Source of the DNA: Codonopsis lanceolata | Lineage: Eukaryota; Streptophyta; Magnoliopsida; Asterales; Campanulaceae | Reading direction: 5' to 3' | Assembly: GCA_013146195.2 (NCBI GenBank) | Contig: CM028377.1 | Span: 64,997,124-65,061,123 of the forward strand | Length of the DNA: 64,000 nt | Shown: one piece after another, positions 33,224 to 46,314 of the stretch | Position numbering within the stretch: position 1 is the first letter of the stretch | Layout of the letters: each line of letters opens with the position of its first letter | Translations under genes and position numbers: made by a program | The notes under the pieces: model-generated | Seen by the model: the letters and a program-made list of their open reading frames with translations, nothing else | The model's database searches: none | What the model was told of the DNA's origin: nothing

Positions 33224-33938
33224 CCTACAAGAGATCGAAAAAATCTTGATTAAAGCTCCACAGAAACCTATAATTCCTTGAAGATTTTCCTCGATCTCCT
33301 TGTAAACTACCCAAATCAAGAGGCAAAACCCTAAAAATCTACCAGAACGGATGAATGGGAAGAGCATGCATACGAAGGAAAAACCCATAAATTTAGAAAT
33401 ATTTGGGAAAATACAGAAAAAAGGAAAATTAGAGCATAAGAGAAAACACTTACTTGTGCGTTGAACAGGAGCTAGTTTGCCTGAAGGGGAGATCTGGTAA
33501 TGATATAGTTTGCAAAAGTTCACCAGAAAAGGGCACCAATAGTTGCAGAGAGAACTTGGAAGTATAGGTTCGGTAAAGAGATGAAAGGATTAGGTTTCCC
33601 CCTTTCATAGGGGAAACCTGGAGAAAAACGCCCAAATAGCAGGCCCAAATTTTTGAAACCCTGATTTTTCGGCGGCGGTGATACACCTGATCAAACCCAC
33701 CGTCAATGCACGCCTCAAAAAGGCGCGATTCATCATGACATCTCATAGTTGACGTCAGTCTACATGGCCTCTCTAGCTTCTTACAAACAGGCAACACAAC
33801 ACACCAACCGTCACCAACAAAGCAGCTCCCCTCACTTCCGTAAACAAAAATAAACAAGTGTTCTGCACCTTGATTCAAGCCACGAGAAAAATACAAACAT
33901 GCTCCTTACACCGAGCATAAATACTCGACGGACAAAGA

Positions 33939-33950
33939 ACAGGGGGCCAC
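33939..33950 (+). promoter_or_regulatory. Tat-2 polypurine tract
   Basis: ACAGGGGGCCAC directly before the 3' LTR. Compare AGTAGGGGCTAT before the other Tat 3' LTR. Confidence 0.65.
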
Positions 33951-34539
33951 TGTTGAGCTCGACCCAAATCCTGGTCACGAGCTGGGCACATGTGCCCTCA
34001 TGTGATAAGCACATGGAGTATAGGGACCAGGAAAAGGGTCACCCGAGCAGGATAACCTGGGGAGAACATCCTACGTATCTACCGAGGAGGAATCCTCCTA
34101 CCAATCTGATCGAGCAGGGAGCAAGGCTGGTCGAATAAGCCAAATATCCATTCCAAAACTTAACACTCAGATAACTCTGGAACCCGAGATTTATGCCACG
34201 ACCCCGTCAGTTACGCGGTCAATCTGCATTTATGGTCATAAAGGCCTATGATCTCTCCATAATAATGACTCAGCCCGGATTCCACTCCCAGAAGGGCTAT
34301 ATATACCTTACAACACTTTATTTCAAAGGTACATTCACTTTTACACACCCAAAACTCTGTCGCTTCGCTTTCATTAGCTAAAAACATACTCTCACGCCTG
34401 AGGGTTTTGCGAGGCTCTGCCTTGCATTCCTTCTAAGGTTTTCTTCTTTTGACAAGGTTTTCACAGGATCACACCTTTACATAAGCCCAGATATCCTACA
34501 AACCACAAGGAACGACCCAAGACAAAATTGTGTAGCATA
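33951..34539 (+). repeat. Tat-2 3' LTR (interrupted at its end)
   Basis: TGTTGAGCTCG to GTGTAGCATA. The last bases (GCATCA) reappear at 36683-36688 beyond the solo LTR. Contains a 38 bp segment (about 34055-34092) missing from the 5' LTR. Confidence 0.8.
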
Positions 34540-36682
34540 TGTAATACCCTGATTATTTTAATTAAAATATTAATTTGTGTTGATTAAAACTATATTTTTT
34601 ATTTTGAACCTATTTTGTAATTAATTAAATTGGGTCGGGCTAGGTCAATTTATTTTTGTTTTGGACATATTTAGTAATTAATTGAATTGGATCGGGTTAG
34701 GCAACTAAGACTTTAATAATAATTCCCTATTAAAATTACTTAATTAATTTCAGTTAAATTACGTTAGGATTTGGTTATGGTTAAAACCCTAGTAAGGTTT
34801 TACTTATATAAATAAGGTATTAAGGAGGGAGAAAACCCTTACCAACAATTAACAAAAAAAATTGATGCAGCCGTTTGAGCAAGAAGAAAGAGAAAGCTAT
34901 TTCGGCAGTGAGCTAGGAGTCACCGACTAGTCTGGTAAGCATTTTTCTTTTGTATCATAAATTCAAGAAAGAGTCAACTTGGTATTGTATTCTTAGCAAA
35001 TGTATTGATCACATTTTTATTTTATTTTAATGGGTACTTGGACTTTTGTGGAGGGTATTGTTTAGTTTTTTGGTTGTGGGCCGTAGAAGGGAGGAAATAA
35101 ATTAAGTGAAATGGTTATAGAGAAGGGGAAGGGCGCGTTGGTGGATATGTAAGTAGTTGTTAAATTGGTTTTCATTTCTTTTTATATTGATTAATAGTAT
35201 TAGTTTTGTTCTTTTCTTTTTTTCCTTGATTAGCAATAGAAAATAATGGCACAACGTATGTATTGGATGATGAGTTTGACCGGTGGGATTTGGTTTAGCA
35301 GTGAGTAAGTTGTTGATTGTTAAAGTCTGCTCCGTAGAATTTAATTGTTGACGAGGTACAATGATTGATTAAAAAAAAACATGTTATAAATATGACTGTT
35401 AAGAGGGAATAGTAAACATTGGTTAGAATATATGGTGTTAAGGCTAAAATAGTTACTAAACTTGTTATTAGTGGCTTGTATAATTAATATAAATTTTGTC
35501 TTTGTATTTTAGATTTGGGTCAGCGCATGTAGCGACCCTTTTTACGTTCAAGTTAGATTTTCGCAGCCCTAAAAAGATAAGGGATTACGTTTCTTTTAGG
35601 TTCTTTGCAAAAGTATAAAAATACTTTTAATGTTAGGCTTCTGCTAATTCTTGAAAATTTGTTCTTTCAATTGCCATGTCCGACCTTGTGCCGGTAGTTG
35701 TTTTGACTCCGTCGTTAGCCTTTGTTGAATATCTTCGTTATGATTTCGTTATCGCAATTTTCGTGCTTAAACTTGTCCGCGTGAAATATTTTTTATTATC
35801 GAAAAATCTATGTCGTATTTGTCAACTTATTGGCTTACTCCTTTGTATTGAAAATAATGGTTTGCAATACAAGTATTGTTTGATAGTTGTACATTTATAG
35901 CACCATCTATGTTTTTAAAACAATTATGATCACTAAGTATGAACAACCCGTCACGGGGATTACGTGACAAACAATGAAATTAATTAAATTGCACCACTTG
36001 GTCCGTGGGTGTGGTAATCCGGATATACCTTAAATATTGTATCATTCGGGGGATTTGTGTACCTTACGGGGGATTTGCGTACCCTTCGGGGGATTTGGTT
36101 CTTGGTCAATAGACCCTTACGTGATCTTAATAAATATTTTTTTAATCTTCGGTTATTACTAGCTGGTATGGGACAGTCAGTAATAACAAAGATTTTTTAT
36201 CCATATTGTTTTGTTTGAACTCTCCATTTAAAAAGGGATCTTTAAATCTTTCGTTAACTATCTTTTGATTTTGCAAGTTATCAGATGTCTAAACTTTATT
36301 TTACATATAGCATGATTATTCTTTGAGTCACCCCTCCTTTGAAACCGGAGGGGCGACATATGATCTTACTGAGCTTTGTTCGCTCACCCTTCACATCACT
36401 CTTCTTCCAGGTCAGAATTAAGGACTAACCTTGAGATAGAGGATACCAGTGAAGGAATCAAGATTTTTATGGTGTATTTATAAGTTTTGGAATTTAATAG
36501 AGACATAGTTAATGTAATAGACTTTTGTTTCGAATTTTATTTTGGATGACAATATTTTAAATTGGAGACTTTTGAAATTCTAGTTGGATGACGTTTGATT
36601 TAGTTTTTATTTAAGTTTGAATTTGTATTGACGTAGTCAGTTGTGGGTCCAAAAGGGTCAGACCCGAGTTTGGGGCGTTACA
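34540..36682 (+). mobile_element. Solo LTR of a Ty3/gypsy (probably chromovirus-type) element, 2143 bp
   Basis: Starts TGTAATACCC, ends GGGGCGTTACA, with inverted tips TGTAA/TTACA. Target duplication GCATA / GCATC (four of five). Contains three tandem copies of CGGGGGATTTG.GTACC (36050-36105), the CTTACTGAGCTTTGTTCGCTCACCC block (about 36365) and GGTCAGAATTAAGG, a layout common in Tekay/Del-type LTRs. No internal region, so recombination has removed the rest. Lineage is by resemblance only. Confidence 0.7.
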
Positions 36683-37105
36683 GCATCACTCCTCTATGTT
36701 TAATCTCTCTCATACTTTTACAACTCGGTAGGTCAACATTGGTGGACACACGACAAAGTGTATGGGGGCAGTTGCCCCCACTTGGGGGGTTTTTTATTTT
36801 AAAGGAATTTTTTTTAAAAAATAATAATAATATGTTATATTGTACATTTTGCCCCCACATGAATCAAATTTTTACAATTTGCCCCCACCTAAATAAAAAA
36901 CAAATTATAATTGTGATTTATTTTTTAAAAAAATTAATAACCCTCATTTTAAAATAGCCCTAATTTGAAATAATCATAATTTTGAAATAGTCCTAATTGA
37001 GTATTTAATTTATGTAATTGTTGTGAATTGTGATTTATGAATTTGTGATAGATGATATATTGATATTATGAGAATATATTTTTATTTCATAAATTTGTGT
37101 GTTCA

Positions 37106-38402
37106 TGATCGATTGTTTTATTTATCTATTTCCTTGCAAGTGTACAAGACTATTATAGAATAGACTCGGAAGCAAGGGTCGAACCCACAGAGACAAGTGA
37201 TCACGAACAGTGCGAATTATAGATAGCAAATTATTAACCTAAGGGGGGTTTTTATGTTTAATTCTACTCTGGACTACTAGTTATAGATATTTAACTAATT
37301 AGACAGTAATAACAGATATGAAGATCTTATGGTGAGTGGAAATCTAGGATTCTGGGTTTCACTTATATCTCCTTTATGTTCAATTCATAATAATGTCATT
37401 CAATGTCTTGGGTTCGTTCACTAAAAATAGATATGGTCTGTTGAACAATTGGTTCAGCCTCCATCCCCGCAAAATTCACCCATTCCATATCCTAAGCACA
37501 AGAACATGTAATCTAGCTGTCACCTAGATTATGATCTATCTGTCACCTAGATCATGTAAGAACCTGGTCCTAACTTATCACTCTCGTGCTTCGATAGGTC
37601 CAATTTATTGTGTTGGTGAGCCGATTAATGCGACATATGCACTCGGTCATGCAGTTATCCGCACCTCTAAGCCTTTATTATTTGCGATTACATTCATTTG
37701 TTCAAAGCAAAATAATATAGGGGTTGATAAACAACACAATCAACAAGCATTGAATAGACATATATATATGAATCAAAACATAAATTCGATACAAGTTACC
37801 TCCCACCTCCTAGATTAGGGATGATTTAGTTCATCCTAGAAGATGAACAGCACATGGAGATGATGGAAGACATGATTTGATCTTCAATACTTGAAATTAC
37901 AAAACCTAATTATGTTATACAATCTAAAACTACCTAAAATCTATGTAAAGAGAGCTTCCAGCCGTCCTCCTTATGCTTAGGCTCGGCATCTGACTTCTAT
38001 ATATACTTGGGAGTTGTGATTGGATCGAATAGCCGTGTGAAAACCGAAATTTGAGCATTACGCCTACCTTGCGGTCGCAGGTCTTTGGATACTGCGTCCC
38101 AAGGTCTCCGTGTGTGTGTCTTCTTGGACTCTTCATTCTTGCGACTTCGGGCTATCGCCTACCTTGCGGTCGCAGGTGCGAGGCACCTGCGTCGCAAGGT
38201 GTCCGAATGTGTTTTTCATTTTCTTCAATTTTTCTTTCTTTGTAATTTGCACTTAAAACCCTGGAGTTTCACGTATTTTCACGAACAATCCTGAAACTTA
38301 CAAAACTCACCAAAAACATATATTAGTACTCAAATGACTCGTGAAATAGCCTAATTCAAGTCACAGAAGTATATAAAATCGACGTATAAAATACATCGAT
38401 CA
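37106..38402 (-). repeat. Athila 3' LTR
   Basis: 1297 bp. Differs from the 5' LTR by scattered single-base indels and substitutions, many at CAG/CTG. Palindrome pairs at 38066-38105 and 38161-38200, each with deletions. TATA box at 37998-38006 (minus strand). Confidence 0.93.
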
Positions 38403-38417
38403 AATACCCCCAAACTT
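38403..38417 (-). promoter_or_regulatory. Athila polypurine tract
   Basis: AAGTTTGGGGGTATT on the minus strand, directly before the 3' LTR. Primes plus-strand DNA synthesis. Confidence 0.8.
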
Positions 38418-40750
38418 GAACTTTGCTCGTCCACGAGTAAACAAATAAACTTATAAATACAAAAACATCTAAATAACAAAAATTAAAATCTTTTTGTGAG
38501 GGTGACACTATTTACACTCCTCTATAAACCCACAAACTCAAGGAGACTCTTTCGAGTGACTCGACTATGCAGATAAATACAAAAGCAAATAAATACAAAA
38601 CTAAAATACAACTACAAATAAAACATAATTAAAACATAAAATCTTTTTGGTTTCATCCTCAAGTTATAAGTGTATGGCATGCATGTAATCTCAGTTTGGT
38701 GCTCACCACATATATGCAGGCTTAGTCATATAAAACCAACTAGTCTTTTCTTAATACTGCTACTACTTTTAATTTCTCCGTGTGTGTGTGATCACCAGTC
38801 TTAAAGAATATCTTAACTAAAACAGTTTTATTGAGCTAAACACCACATTCATATGAAAATTACAGTTTAATAGAAAATCATGCATTAAGAAGTATGAGAT
38901 CTACCATCCAAACACAGTCGATTCTGAGACGAAAGGTCCCAAGGATTCAAAAGATTTACACATCCATCCCATGCACTTCTATGTATGACATACAATGCTC
39001 TCCTATCCCAATGACTTGTAATAGCTAAGATTATGCTAACACGGTGAGCTTTAGGGTGAATAATAATGAATATGAAGTGTGTGATCAATTTCATGTTACT
39101 CACTTGACAGTAAAAACAACATAAGCATTGGCAAGAAGATCATTAGGACTTTTTAAGCTTGTAATGTAAGGCCAAGGTGTTGGGGGATTTGATGGAAAGG
39201 ATTGGGATTCAAAGTGAGAGAGTAAGACTACCCTTTATCCCTCATACTTCCAAGCAAAGGAAGTTTTCCCTATTTAGGCTAGGACTGCAAAGACCACAAG
39301 TGGAGGGGTGCTTTTGTTAACTTTTAAGTTTTCTTCTTCCCCCAAACTTGTTTTGGGCAAAATTTTTCTAAAAATATCACATTCAATCGCCAATTTTTCT
39401 AACATATTTTCTCTTGAAAGCTATGCTTCCATTTGAATCTTTGTTTACACTCTTCTTCTTAGTTTCATTTTTCGTCGACACATGATTTTTTTTTTTTTTT
39501 TTTTTCAACGACGGAGAAGAAGTCTTAGAAAAATAGCCTAAGCGAAAAGAAATGGTCCTCCTAGAATCAATTTCCCACCCAATCCTACTCTCGAAAGGGT
39601 AGGCTAAAAGTGTATAGGCTTTTAGGGTTAAGTTAATGTGGGTAGAGAAATGATGGCGAATGGGGTTTAAATAGTGTGCTTAGCACACTCCATTCTTTTT
39701 CATTAGGCTCAAAGGGGACACTAGGGATATATTTAGTATAGGTCAGGGAATATTTAGGCTCTAACGATCCAAAGATGGCCTAAATCATTTCTTAATGCCA
39801 AATGCTCACATAGTATTTGAAGCAAGTGAGATAACACAAAATATCATATCAACTATGGGAATTGGGGTTGAATGTTTAGCATCACTGGATTTCACATAAG
39901 CATTCGCTAAGACAGGATGGTAGGGACAATTGAGACTAACATGCGGAACACGGTTCGAAAGTGTGCTTGAGATATATAAATGAGAAAAATCAAGGGATCT
40001 AACTATCATGCAATTGACCCTAAGTTACAATTTAATGCAACAATCATGTTCGAATGGCTATGCATCATATTCTTGCATGCATATCTTGTTGAAGATAAAT
40101 CGGTGTTATAAACTTTATAAAACTATTCTAATCAATCCATAATTATGGTGGGGTGAGTGCATGAAGAATTTGGAGAAAAGTAAAAGTTTCGCAAAAATTA
40201 AGTAAATTCCAGGGGGATCTACGGACTAACTATGCGGTTCATTGCACTAATCTCCTCATTGACTACGACTAGCATTACCACACCTAAACTCGAGGATGAA
40301 TATTTTGAATTAAATTTTTATATATATATATATTTTTAAGAAATTGCGAAAATTGGAGGTGATGACGATGACACAATTGATGATGGGTCCCCATAAGAGG
40401 AACCCACGAGTATCTAATGTAAGTGTATTCTGGTCAAGGCAACACCTCAGAAAATCGAAAAAAATAAAAAAGGGAAAAATAGGGTGAAGAGTTAAATGGT
40501 CATCAAATAAAGCAAATTCTCTTTCACCCTAACGACATAGCTTGACTCCATTCTTCGTTAGGCTTGGGACTGCTAAGACCTAAAGTTTTAAATCCCCCCC
40601 CAAACTTAAGTTCTATTTTGTCCTCAAAATAGAGGAACATATGAGAGGATTGATGGGGTAGGACAAATATCAAAAGGACATAGCGGGTCCACCTAACGAA
40701 CGAGGACGGAACTTGGGCCTCGACTCAAGGTGAGTCGGGCGGAGATAACG
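38418..40750 (-). other. Athila 3' non-coding region
   Basis: About 2.3 kb, AT-rich with a T21-type run near 39488 and an A/T run near 40320. I find no convincing frame. Typical of the long Athila 3' region. Confidence 0.6.
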
Positions 40751-41795
40751 AATGAGGGCGAAACTTCGGGGATCGTGCTGGTGGCAGCCCATAATAGTTG
40801 GACAGATGCGTCCCCACGCCGTTAACCCAAAAAAATTTCGGTGGCACGCATTTGGGCCAACTGCTGACTCACCATATCAGTTTGGAGGACAGCTTCCTCC
40901 AATCTATTGGAGATCCCAACGAGCGGATCCTCGTCTTCCTCTTCGGGTTCCTCCTCTTGAGGAACCCTCACTCTCTCGGCCGGTGATGTTCAAACAAAAT
41001 GGCCCTAGTAATGACCGGACCAGCCTTCAGCCTCTCAGCGTGTTTGGGCATTCTCACGTTTGCCCCCTACACAAGTCAGTAATCAAATGCGGGAACGCGA
41101 ACCCCGCATTCGTCCTACCTCTAATAAGGGTCTTGATTTGGCCGTTGATCAAACGGCCAACATCAATAGACCCACCAGTCATGATGGTGTAGGTCGAGCG
41201 ACCTCTCCCAATTCACCGTGTTTTGGTGACTTGAGGGCATGAGGCGACCACAAACAAATTTATACACGGGCTTGGCGTGTCTTGAAGGACTCTCTCATGG
41301 TGCGTGGTCCAAATGGTGGTTGACGGCTATAGGACCACTCCACACCAGGGAGAGCAATGACAGCATTCACCACCTCGACAGGGATACGGGGGTGGAGGTG
41401 TGTGCTAAAGTCATCGGCACCAACCGCAAAGTTGGAGGTGCCGAAATACATGTTAATGCTTTGGATGAAAAATTAACTAATGTTCTAACATTAACGGTGT
41501 CTAGCACACCGCCATCCATGCCAATGTTGCCATTGGCGTAGAATTCTCGGACAATAGGGACTATGGCGTCCCTAGGCGGAGAATCTAACAGAAGCCCCCA
41601 CCTACGAGCCATCAGAACGGGACGAAGACCAAAATCTTCAGCCTTGAATCCCCTTTCGGGCACCAAGGACTTGGAGAGTTTGTTGGTGTACCTTTCTGAT
41701 GCTTCGTAGGACACGAAGCGGTTGATGTCAAAATTTTGTTCTTCCTCCTGAACAGGGCCGGAGGATGAAGAACCGGTATTTCTACGCTTAAACAT
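40751..41795 (-). pseudogene. Athila extra ORF, plant transposon-type protein
   Basis: From ATG 41795 (MFKRRNTGSSSSGPVQEEEQ). It includes VPERGFKAEDFG and MARRWGLLLDSPPRDAIVPI followed by VREFYANG, the pattern of the putative plant transposon protein domain found downstream of pol in Athila elements. The frame breaks near 41367; beyond it, acidic EEPEEEDEDPLVG and RLEEAVLQTDMVSQQLAQM are readable to about 40850. Function unknown; this position holds env-like genes in some Athila elements, but no membrane segment is seen. Confidence 0.65.
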
Positions 41796-42268
41796 TTTGT
41801 TTGATAAAATTTTAAAAACTAAAAATATAACAATTAAAATTCGTTTTAAAAATTTTAAAACTAAAATTTAATCTAAAGCATGCAAAAATATATCTACGTT
41901 AAAAATTAACTAGCACCCTAGCATGCAAATATTTTACGTACAAAATTAAATAGGGTGTTAGGAGTACTTGTTTGCAGCCTGATTTGAGTGAATGCAGCCG
42001 GAGTGAGCTGATCTTCAACAGCCACAATGGTGATTCTTACTTCTCGTTCTTCAAAATTCTTCAACTTTGGGGTGCAATGGTGGGATGATGAATGAAGGAG
42101 ATGAAGAGTATTGAGGAGAGAGAAGAGAGATCTGGAAGTTTATGCTGGTGGTTTGGAAAGATCTCGCTGGAATTTGAAGAGATGAGCTGCTGCTGCTGTT
42201 TGCTTGAAGGAGGGAATGAAGACTTCTGTGATTTCTGCAAATGGCCCGGCGTTTTCTTAAATAAGGGG

Positions 42269-42419
42269 ACCTTGCGGTCGCAAGGTCTGCCACACCTTGC
42301 GTCCGCAAGGTCGGCAGTCAAACCGTTTCGATTCATTCATTCCCCATGCGACGCACGAGATTCGCATTTACTGGGGACCTTGCGGTCGCAAGGTCCTCTA
42401 CACCTTGCGTCCGCAAGGT
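42269..42419. repeat. Two double palindromes in the Athila 3' region
   Basis: ACCTTGCGGTCGCAAGGT at 42269-42286, 7 bp, ACCTTGCGTCCGCAAGGT at 42294-42311; the same pair again at 42377-42394 and 42402-42419. All four are intact. The same arrangement is in both Athila LTRs and in the LTRs of the tandem array. Confidence 0.9.
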
Positions 42420-42759
42420 GGACAGAAACTTCCACTTTGTTTTTCTTTCCAGCTTTTCAACAGTTTGCAGTTTAGCCCTTCCGTTAACTTCCGTTATGTC
42501 TTTGATAATTCCTGTATGAAAAATCTAACCAAAAATTCTAAACTAAAAATTATTAGCAACATATAAATACAACACTAAGATGTTTTTCTCCCCCAAACTT
42601 GAATTTTGGCATATTTAATTAAAAATTAAATGTCCAAGAATAGAATTTAACGGAGAAAAACATATCTAAATAACTAATTAACAAATAACTTTCAAATTAG
42701 TGGGTTGCCTCCCACTTAGCGCCTTTGTTTAACGTCTTTGGCTCGACCAAACTGCAAGC

Positions 42760-43720
42760 CTAGTCTCTTGGTGGTTCATTGTCAGACAAACGGATTAATT
42801 CAATTGTTCGTTCAACTGACATTGGCTCAAAATACGGCTTGAGTCGGTGTCCATTCACTTTAAACACTTCATTATTTTTGGGGTTTTGTATATCAACAGC
42901 CCCATGAGGATAAATTCGTACTATTCTAAAAGGACCAGACCATTTGGACTTTAACTTACCTGGGAATAACCTTAACCTAGAGTTAAACAATAATACTTTC
43001 ATACCTGGATGAAGCATTTTGTTGGCTAATCCCATGTCATGATATTTTTTGGTCTTTTCTTTATAAGTTTTCGCATTCTGGTACGAATTAAGTCTATGTT
43101 CTTCTAATTCATTTAACTGGAACAATCTTTCTTCTCCAGCTAATGTCAAATCTAAATTCAATTCTTTAATTGCCCAATAGGCTTTATGCTCAATTTCCAC
43201 TGGTAAATGGCAAGCTTTGCCATATACCATTTTATATGGACTCATTCCTATGGGTGTCTTAAAAGCAGTTCGGTATGCCCATAAAGCATCCTTGAGTTTA
43301 GATTCCCAATCTTTACGATTAGGCCTAACAGTTTTTTCTAACACTGCTTTTATCTGCCTATTGCTTACTTCTACTTGTCCAGATGTCTGTGGATGATAAG
43401 GTGTAGCTAACTTGTGAGTTACACCATGCTTTCTAAGAACACTATTTAACAACTTATTGGTAAAATGAGTTCCACGGTCACTTATTATGGCCTTAGGGAC
43501 TCCATATCTAGCAAATAAATCTTCAACAAATTTGACTCTTGTTTTACCATCATTAGTTTTAGTTGCTACTGCTTCTATCCATTTAGAGACATAATCAACC
43601 TGCTACCAAAATATATTCACAATTATTGGACACGGAAAGGGACCCATAAAATCAATACCCCAAACATCAAAGATTTCAACTACTAAATTAACATGTAAGG
43701 GCATCTCGTTTCTCTTTCCT
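42760..43720 (-). pseudogene. Athila integrase
   Basis: Catalytic-core pieces: the segment around 43570-43440 (KWIEAVATKTNDGKTRVKFV-like, then GVPKAIISDRGTHF), then YHPQTSGQVEVSNRQIKAVL with the catalytic Glu at about 43390, and the C-terminal part from 43452 to 42760 in one frame (WSGPFRIVRIYPHGAVDI). A stop near 43603 (CTACCA on plus) interrupts the first part. Joins viral DNA to the host genome in the family. Confidence 0.75.
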
Positions 43721-44840
43721 ATACCACTCTTCTTTGACATTTGTCGCATGTTACGTAAAACAGCAGTTCACAATCTCTAAAAAGCAAGAGGCCAATACTG
43801 AACTGATTGCAAAATTTTTCGGCGGTTTTATTACCACTAAAATGACCACCACACGAATATCCATGGCAAAATTCCATGATACCTTGTTGGTCTTTTTCTG
43901 GAATACATCTTCTTATTAAAGAATCAGAACAAATCTTATATAAGTGAGGAGCTTCCCAAAAATAATTTTTCGTTTCCGCCAAAAATTTCTTCTTTTCATA
44001 ATGATCAAAATCCGGATTAATGATATCAGACACATAATAGTTGACAAAATCGGCATACCAGGGTCGAATCTTTAATGGCTAGGAGTTGTTCATCAGGAAA
44101 ATTATCATTAATGGGGACAGGATCATCAAGAAATTGACGTTCAAGCAAGGGTGAAAATTCTAACCTAGACAAGTGGTCGGCCACAACATTCTCGGTTCCT
44201 TTTTTATCCTTGATAGTTATGTCAAATTCTTGTAACAATAACATCCATCTAATTAATCTTGGTTTAGCATCCTTCTTGCTTAAGAGATATTTTAATGCGA
44301 GAATGATCGAGAAAAGATTATCACCTTTGATCTAGCAAATATGATCTAAATTTTTCTAAAGCATATACTCTCGCTAAAAATTCCTTTTCGAGTGGTATAA
44401 TTCAATTGAGCATCGTTTAGAGTTCTACTAGCATAATGGATCACATGAGGCTTTCTATCTACCCTTTGTCCTAACACGGCTCCAATTGCAAAATCGATGC
44501 ATCACACATGATTTCGAGCGGAAGTGACCAATCGGGCCGGATAAAATTGGGCGATAGTCAACTTTTCTTTTAATAAATTAAAAGCTTCCAAACATTCTTT
44601 ATCAAAAATAAACTCTGTATCTTTTGCTAACAAATTACATAGAGGTTTACAGATTTTGGAAAAATCTTTTATAAATCTACGATAAAAACCAGCATGACCC
44701 AGAAAACTTCGAACTCCTTTAACTGAAGTGGGAGGGGGTAGTTGCGAAATAACTTCAATTTTAGCTTTGTCAACTTCAATTCCTTTATTTGAAACAACAT
44801 GCCCTAAGACAATTCCATGTTTTACCATGAAGTGACTTTT
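43719..44840 (-). pseudogene. Athila RNase H and integrase zinc finger (frameshifted)
   Basis: RT connection at 44828-44502 (HVVSNKGIEVDKAKIEVI, FLGHAGFYRRFIKDFSKI), then broken RNase H ending EFDITIKDKKGTENVVADHL at 44230. An H2C2-type finger follows at 44033-43719 (HGYSCGGHFSGNKTAEK, CDKCQR). Several frame changes lie between 44500 and 44250. Confidence 0.7.
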
Positions 44841-44910
44841 CTCCCAACTTAAAGTTAAATTAGTTTCGCAGCATCTTTTCAGGACAGATGTAAGGTTTTC
44901 TAAACAGTGA

Positions 44911-46314
44911 TCAAAAGAATTTCAGCGAAAAATCATCCATGAAAACTTCTACGCATCTTTCAACTAAGTCTGAAAATATAGAAATCATGCATCTTTGAAA
45001 AGTAGCTGGTGCATTACACAACCCAAAAGGCATTCTCCTAAAGGCAAAAGTACCAAAGGGACATGTAAATGTTGTTTTCTCTTGGTCTTCAGGTGCAACA
45101 GGGATCTGATTATACCCAGAAAAACCGTCAAGAAAACAATAATATTCATGACCTGCTAATCTTTCAAGAATTTGGTCAATAAATGGTAAAGGAAAGTGAT
45201 CTTTCCTAGTTGCCGCATTTAATTTACGCAAATCGATACACATTCTATAACCAGTGATAGTCCTTGTAGGAACTAATTCATCTTTATCATTTTTAACAAC
45301 AGTAATTCCTGACTTTTTAGGAACTACTTGAACAGGACTAACCCATTTACTATCTGATATAGGGTAAATTATACCCGCATCTAAGAGCTTAAGAACTTCT
45401 TTCCTAACAGCTTCTTCCATGTGTGGGTTAAGTCTTCTCTGTCTTTCTCTAGAAGGTTTACTACCTTCCTCTAAATGAATTTTATGCATACACATAGAGG
45501 GACTAATTCCTTTTAAGTCGACTAAGGACCATCCTAAAGCTTCTCTATGTGTCCATAAAACTTTTAACAAACTTTCTTCTTGTTTTTCTGTTAAGTCGGC
45601 TGCTATAATAACAGGCAAAGTGTTACCTTCCCCTAAAAATGCATATTTTAAGTGGGATGGTAATGGCTTTAATTCTTCGACTTTGGGAGAATTAATGGAA
45701 GGCATAAATTCAGAATTTTCTACTTTAATTGTTTCTTTTATTTTAGCCTCATTATTCTCTTCTTGCTTTTCTTCCTTAATATCTTCTATCTCAATATCTT
45801 TTATCTCAATTTCTTCAAAGAGAGATTTTAGAATCTCTTCTTCATCTTCTTTGATTTCATAACTTTCTTCTACTACTTTCTCTGACTCATCAGAATTATT
45901 TTCTGATTCTCTTTTTATTTCTTTTTCATCTTTCTTTTTACTAACTTCTAGCTTTTCTTTTTCTAATCTTTCTTCTTCCTCTATTTCTCTTTCAATTTCC
46001 TCAATGTCAATTTTTATGGGAGGAATAGGGCTGTCATCATAAACAATGAATCTATCTCTCTCATAATCTTGCTCTTCTTCAAAAGTTTCAGTTGATAATT
46101 TCTCAATCTCGTCTATTGAAAAACAAGCACTCATGTCACTAGGTCTATTCATAGCATCAAACACAGAAATTTCAACTGTTTCACCTAGGACTGACATTGT
46201 GAGTTTACCATTTTTCACATTAATCATTGTATTAGCAGTTGCCATAAATGGTCTGCCTAACAATATTGGGACTTCATTATTAGTGCATATTTTCCTTTCC
46301 ATCTCTAGAACCAC
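44911..46314 (-). CDS. Athila protease C-terminus, acidic linker and reverse transcriptase
   Basis: 467 codons open. It begins in protease (PILLGRPFMATANTMI, the ILGRPFL-type segment), then a very acidic Glu/Lys linker, then RT: HKIHLEEGSKPSRERQRRLN, VVPKKSGITVV, YRMCIDLRKLNAATRKDHFP, CFLDGFSGYNQIPVAP, FGTFAFRRMPFGLCNAPATF and the catalytic box FMDDFS. The frame is lost just after the box. RT copies element RNA into DNA. This is the best-preserved part of the element; the start is internal to a polyprotein. Confidence 0.85.
   Translation of the reverse strand: MVLEMERKICTNNEVPILLGRPFMATANTMINVKNGKLTMSVLGETVEISVFDAMNRPSDMSACFSIDEIEKLSTETFEEEQDYERDRFIVYDDSPIPPIKIDIEEIEREIEEEERLEKEKLEVSKKKDEKEIKRESENNSDESEKVVEESYEIKEDEEEILKSLFEEIEIKDIEIEDIKEEKQEENNEAKIKETIKVENSEFMPSINSPKVEELKPLPSHLKYAFLGEGNTLPVIIAADLTEKQEESLLKVLWTHREALGWSLVDLKGISPSMCMHKIHLEEGSKPSRERQRRLNPHMEEAVRKEVLKLLDAGIIYPISDSKWVSPVQVVPKKSGITVVKNDKDELVPTRTITGYRMCIDLRKLNAATRKDHFPLPFIDQILERLAGHEYYCFLDGFSGYNQIPVAPEDQEKTTFTCPFGTFAFRRMPFGLCNAPATFQRCMISIFSDLVERCVEVFMDDFSLKFF

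Larger units (their letters stand above)
24538..36688 (+). mobile_element. Second Tat-lineage Ty3/gypsy element, internally deleted
   Basis: LTRs at 24538-25088 and 33951-34539 plus 36683-36688 flank gag, protease, a partial integrase and, on the minus strand, an extra antisense ORF. RT, both RNases H and the integrase N-terminus are missing. A 2.1 kb solo LTR (34540-36682) sits inside the last bases of the 3' LTR. With it removed, the target duplication reads CTCCG (24533-24537) and CTCCT (36689-36693), four of five. Not autonomous. Confidence 0.85.

Noticed and set aside
41239..41541. Plus-strand frame in the Athila 3' region
   Set aside because: It is the complement of the plant transposon-type ORF on the minus strand, which has the recognisable motifs.
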